The translations under genes were made by a program, and so were the position numbers. 7,308 nt of DNA from Candidatus Bathyarchaeota archaeon (GTDB lineage: Archaea > Thermoproteota > Bathyarchaeia > 40CM-2-53-6), in assembly GCA_005888695.1 (NCBI GenBank), contig VBBH01000015.1:1-7308 (forward strand). The letters are read 5' to 3'. Below the pieces are notes generated by a model that was not told where the DNA came from, did not search any database, and was given only the letters and a program-made list of their open reading frames with translations. Shown in pieces: positions 4,918 through 7,308 of this stretch; the stretch's first letter is position 1; every line of letters begins with the position of its first letter.

Positions 4918-4934
4918 ATGCACAGAAGGCCTAA

Positions 4935-4942
4935 TTCTATAT
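4935..4942 (+). promoter_or_regulatory. Probable TATA box of the mre11-rad50 operon
   Basis: TTCTATAT lies 30-37 bases upstream of the TTG start of mre11. Archaeal TATA boxes sit about 26 bases before the transcription start, so transcripts would begin near 4964-4968, giving a nearly leaderless mRNA. A purine-rich AGAAGG (4924-4929) just upstream could serve as part of a BRE. This is the best-placed TATA-like sequence in the spacer. Confidence 0.45.
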
Positions 4943-4971
4943 GCGCATCCTTGCCTTAACGGGGGCTAGTC

Positions 4972-6123
4972 TTGACACTGCACGTTCTCCTAACGGCCGA
5001 TGATCACTTGGACCCTTCCATGGTCCAATTCGGCCCGAAAAGGTTCGAACGTAAAAAGGACTTCCAGAGATGTTTCGAGGTACTTGTTAACTTCGCAGTT
5101 GAGAATCGTCCAGATCTCTTGCTTGTTGGCGGGGACTTCTATGATACCATCCTCCCGGGTAACCCAGCGAGGGCGTTCGTAACTGAGCAGTTCAAACGAT
5201 TGTACGAACGCGGGATCAAAGTCGTCCTTGTAAGCGGTCATCATGACACTCCCAAGAGCGTGGAGCAAGGTGTCTCTCCACTAGCGGTGCACTCTCGATC
5301 AGGTCATGCATACTTTCTGCAGGGCCCAGAACTCGTGAACAAGAAATTCGTTATAGACTGCACCACGGTCAATATTGCCGGGCTCAGTCTCGATCCTAGT
5401 CTGTCGCCTGAGCAAGATCCAATGTCCGGTCAAAAGATAGAGCATGAGGGAGACGTGAACATATTCCTGACCCATTATCCGATCGAGGGTTTTCATGGCT
5501 ATTTCGGTCACGAAACTCACATCTCAGAATCCTCAATCCCGAATGGCTTCCAACTCTTCGCGGCAGGCCACCTGCACAAATATCAGAAGAGAACAGTCCA
5601 TGGAGTGCCAGTAATCTATCCTGGAAGTACGGAGAGATGCTCCTTCCAGGAAGAAGGAGAACAGAAAGGATTCGTCTGGCTAGAATTATCCCGTGAAGGA
5701 ATTATCGGAGAAGAGTTCCATCGCACCCCAGCACGTCCGATGGAAACTGTAGACTTTCAGACGATCCGAGAAGGGAACCTAACTCGTCAGATCCAGGACG
5801 CGATCAACAGGATTACTGATTCCGAGAAGATCCTCCGCGTCAGAATCAGCGGCAATGTATCCCTAGAGCAGCTATCCACGTACAAACGTTCTGCTCTGCT
5901 GGACTACACTAGCGACCGCTTCTTCTACACAGAGTTCGACGAGGAACGACTCAACCTACTAACACAAACACCACTCGAAGCACTGTCCAACACAACACCT
6001 CTCCAAGAACTAGACCGGACATTCCAGAACCTGCTGTCCAATGCCAAGGATGACCAGAAATCGATAGTCAATGAGGCGTGGAAGCGCACGGCGGCAAAAT
6101 TGCAAGACCAAGGCGTGGCATAG
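4972..6123 (+). CDS. mre11: Mre11-type DNA repair nuclease (383 aa)
   Basis: This is a metallophosphoesterase nuclease that processes DNA ends with Rad50. Metal-binding motifs appear in order: D10-x-H12 (ADDHLD), GGD at 53-55 (D55), GHHD at 89-92, H168 in FLTHYP, and G199-H200-L201-H202 in AAGHLHKY. Motif III is normally GNHD; here the Asn that bridges metal and phosphate is His90, while H91 and D92 are kept. After the catalytic domain, a region from about 250 to 335 fits the capping domain, and the helical tail (about 343-380) is the likely Rad50-binding part. The start is TTG 4972: an in-frame TAA lies at 4957, no ATG or GTG precedes motif I, and GGGGG at 4961-4965 is a possible ribosome binding site. 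The gene ends six bases before the rad50-like start. Length is normal for archaeal Mre11. Confidence 0.93.
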   Translation: MTLHVLLTADDHLDPSMVQFGPKRFERKKDFQRCFEVLVNFAVENRPDLLLVGGDFYDTILPGNPARAFVTEQFKRLYERGIKVVLVSGHHDTPKSVEQGVSPLAVHSRSGHAYFLQGPELVNKKFVIDCTTVNIAGLSLDPSLSPEQDPMSGQKIEHEGDVNIFLTHYPIEGFHGYFGHETHISESSIPNGFQLFAAGHLHKYQKRTVHGVPVIYPGSTERCSFQEEGEQKGFVWLELSREGIIGEEFHRTPARPMETVDFQTIREGNLTRQIQDAINRITDSEKILRVRISGNVSLEQLSTYKRSALLDYTSDRFFYTEFDEERLNLLTQTPLEALSNTTPLQELDRTFQNLLSNAKDDQKSIVNEAWKRTAAKLQDQGVA

Positions 6124-6129
6124 CGAATC

Positions 6130-7308
6130 ATGAAGCTCCTAAGCCTCTACGCCAACAATTTCAAGAAACTCAAGCTCAAACAACCACTCCTCTTCACCGA
6201 AGGCATCATACTGATCACGGGTCTAAACGAAAGCGGAAAATCCACGATTCTAGACGCCATCCTCTACGCTCTCTTCGGCCGAATGATCCGGCCCAGCCAG
6301 AAACCAGGGAACGATGAAATAATCAGCTACGGCGCAAGCGACTGCACCGTCAAACTAGAGTTCGCGATCGGCCCAGACAAATACCGAGTCACGAGGGAGG
6401 TTCACAGGACCCGGCCTGGCAGAGCACTCTTACAAGAGCTAAGACCAGACAGCACAACGAGAAATCTCGCGACATCATTCAGCGAGACAACCGACGAGGT
6501 CGAACGCTTACTCGGCGGGATAACCTACAACGAGATAGTCGCGAGTAGTGTAGTGGCGCAAAAAGATCTGGAGCGACTGATCAAGCAAAGACTCGACGAC
6601 CGCCGAAAAGTGATCAACGTATTCCTCAACCTCGAGAGCTTCAACAAGGTCCAAGACGAGCTCGAATCAGATCATAACTCGATAGAAGGAACCACCAGAA
6701 ACCCAGGCCGCTTGACGATGGAGCAACGTGAGCTGGAAAGACTCCAAGACCAGTTGAAACAGTACAAGGAGGGACAAGCCCAACTCACCAGCCTAGAAGA
6801 GAAAGTCAAAGGCTCCAAGGCAGAACTGACTCAATGCGAGACTCAATTCCACGAGAGAGACGCACTGTTCAAGATCCTCACAGAATACGACGAGATTTCA
6901 CAACGCAAATCCTCACTTGAGATCGAGGTCGTTGACAAGTCGCGTCTTGTCGACAACCTGAACGGACAATTAGCACAGTTACAATCGAACAGGAAGGAAC
7001 TAGAACATACCCGTGAGAAGGCCCGAGAATACCGTGAACTGCCGAGCATTGGGGCTGAGCTGGAGAAAATGTCCGCTCTTATCGACAAGGCCAAGGGCGT
7101 TCGGCTGAGTCTTGAACAGGCCAAGGGAAACATCAGTAGCCAGGAGGCAAACATCGCTGACAAACAAAGAGAACTGGAAACAGCTCCTGTCTTTCCAGTC
7201 TCACCTCCGAAGACAAAGAACGACGTTCCCAGCCATTGGATCTATCTCATTCTTACTGCCGCATTCGGAGCAGGCTCCTTGCTCTCTTTCCTGTTGGGCC
7301 AAGTTTGG
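6130..7308 (+). CDS. rad50: Rad50/SbcC-like ATPase with a hydrophobic segment in the coil, 5' part
   Basis: The gene opens with ATG 6130 and is open to the window end (393 codons, no stop). The N-terminal ATPase half has MKLLSLYANNFKKL, Walker A GLNESGKST (34-42) followed by ILDAILYALFG, and a Q-loop in SSVVAQKDLERL (Q144). From about 180 to 355 it is a charged coiled coil rich in Glu, Lys, Gln and Leu. A proline-rich linker (about 353-367, with FPVSPP) follows, then a hydrophobic stretch from W370 to W393 with no charged residue, at least 20 residues long, which looks like a membrane-spanning helix. Classical Rad50 has a CxxC zinc hook at the coil apex and no membrane segment; none is seen before the edge. 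Bacillus YhaN-type SbcC relatives carry such segments. The C-terminal half lies outside the window. It is cotranscribed with mre11. Confidence 0.92.
   Translation, partial: MKLLSLYANNFKKLKLKQPLLFTEGIILITGLNESGKSTILDAILYALFGRMIRPSQKPGNDEIISYGASDCTVKLEFAIGPDKYRVTREVHRTRPGRALLQELRPDSTTRNLATSFSETTDEVERLLGGITYNEIVASSVVAQKDLERLIKQRLDDRRKVINVFLNLESFNKVQDELESDHNSIEGTTRNPGRLTMEQRELERLQDQLKQYKEGQAQLTSLEEKVKGSKAELTQCETQFHERDALFKILTEYDEISQRKSSLEIEVVDKSRLVDNLNGQLAQLQSNRKELEHTREKAREYRELPSIGAELEKMSALIDKAKGVRLSLEQAKGNISSQEANIADKQRELETAPVFPVSPPKTKNDVPSHWIYLILTAAFGAGSLLSFLLGQVW

Noticed and set aside
6078..6317. Rightward 79-codon frame across the mre11-rad50 junction
   Set aside because: It overlaps the end of mre11 and the Walker A region of the Rad50-like gene, both firmly supported in other frames; its Arg/His-rich product is typical of a shadow.

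Overview
The window reads as chromosomal DNA of an archaeon. The main evidence is an Orc1/Cdc6 initiator, a DUF99-family protein, an Mre11-Rad50 pair, frequent TTG/GTG starts and archaeal-type origin repeats next to cdc6. Base composition is roughly balanced (about 50% GC by eye). The proteins suggest a TACK-group lineage such as Bathyarchaeia or a relative of Thaumarchaeota, but that placement is an impression and was not tested.

Layout, left to right. (1) At 2-79 a possible 3' end of a rightward gene. (2) At about 76-348 a noncoding block dense in GTGAC/GTGAT half-sites, including the palindrome GTGACGTCAC. (3) At 336-812 a leftward gene for an unrecognised archaeal protein, possibly DNA-binding. 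(4) At 813-983 a divergent intergenic region with small inverted and direct repeats. (5) At 984-2099 a rightward gene for a degenerate restriction-endonuclease-like (Mrr-type fold) protein with a C-terminal array of 12 Cys/His zinc ligands. (6) At 2100-2433 a noncoding region that looks like a replication origin: two TTCCACTGGAAA ORB-type dyads, a degenerate third with a strong G-string, and a 50-bp stretch of 28% GC. (7) At 2434-3675 orc1/cdc6, overlapping by one base a DUF99 gene (about 3671-4249) that has no ordinary start codon upstream of its conserved N-terminus. (8) Two small genes (4303/4321-4554 and 4542-4772). (9) At 4773-4971 a spacer with strong inverted repeats and a probable promoter. 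(10) At 4972-6123 mre11, then at 6130-7308 the 5' part of a rad50-like gene cut off by the window end.

Functionally the window joins replication initiation (origin plus Orc1/Cdc6) with double-strand break processing (Mre11-Rad50). The most unusual points are: a hydrophobic membrane-spanning-type segment after the first coiled-coil arm of the Rad50-like ATPase; an Asn-to-His change in the GNHD metal motif of its Mre11 partner; the dense palindrome field at the left end; the DUF99 start; and the nuclease-like protein that seems to have lost its catalytic lysine.
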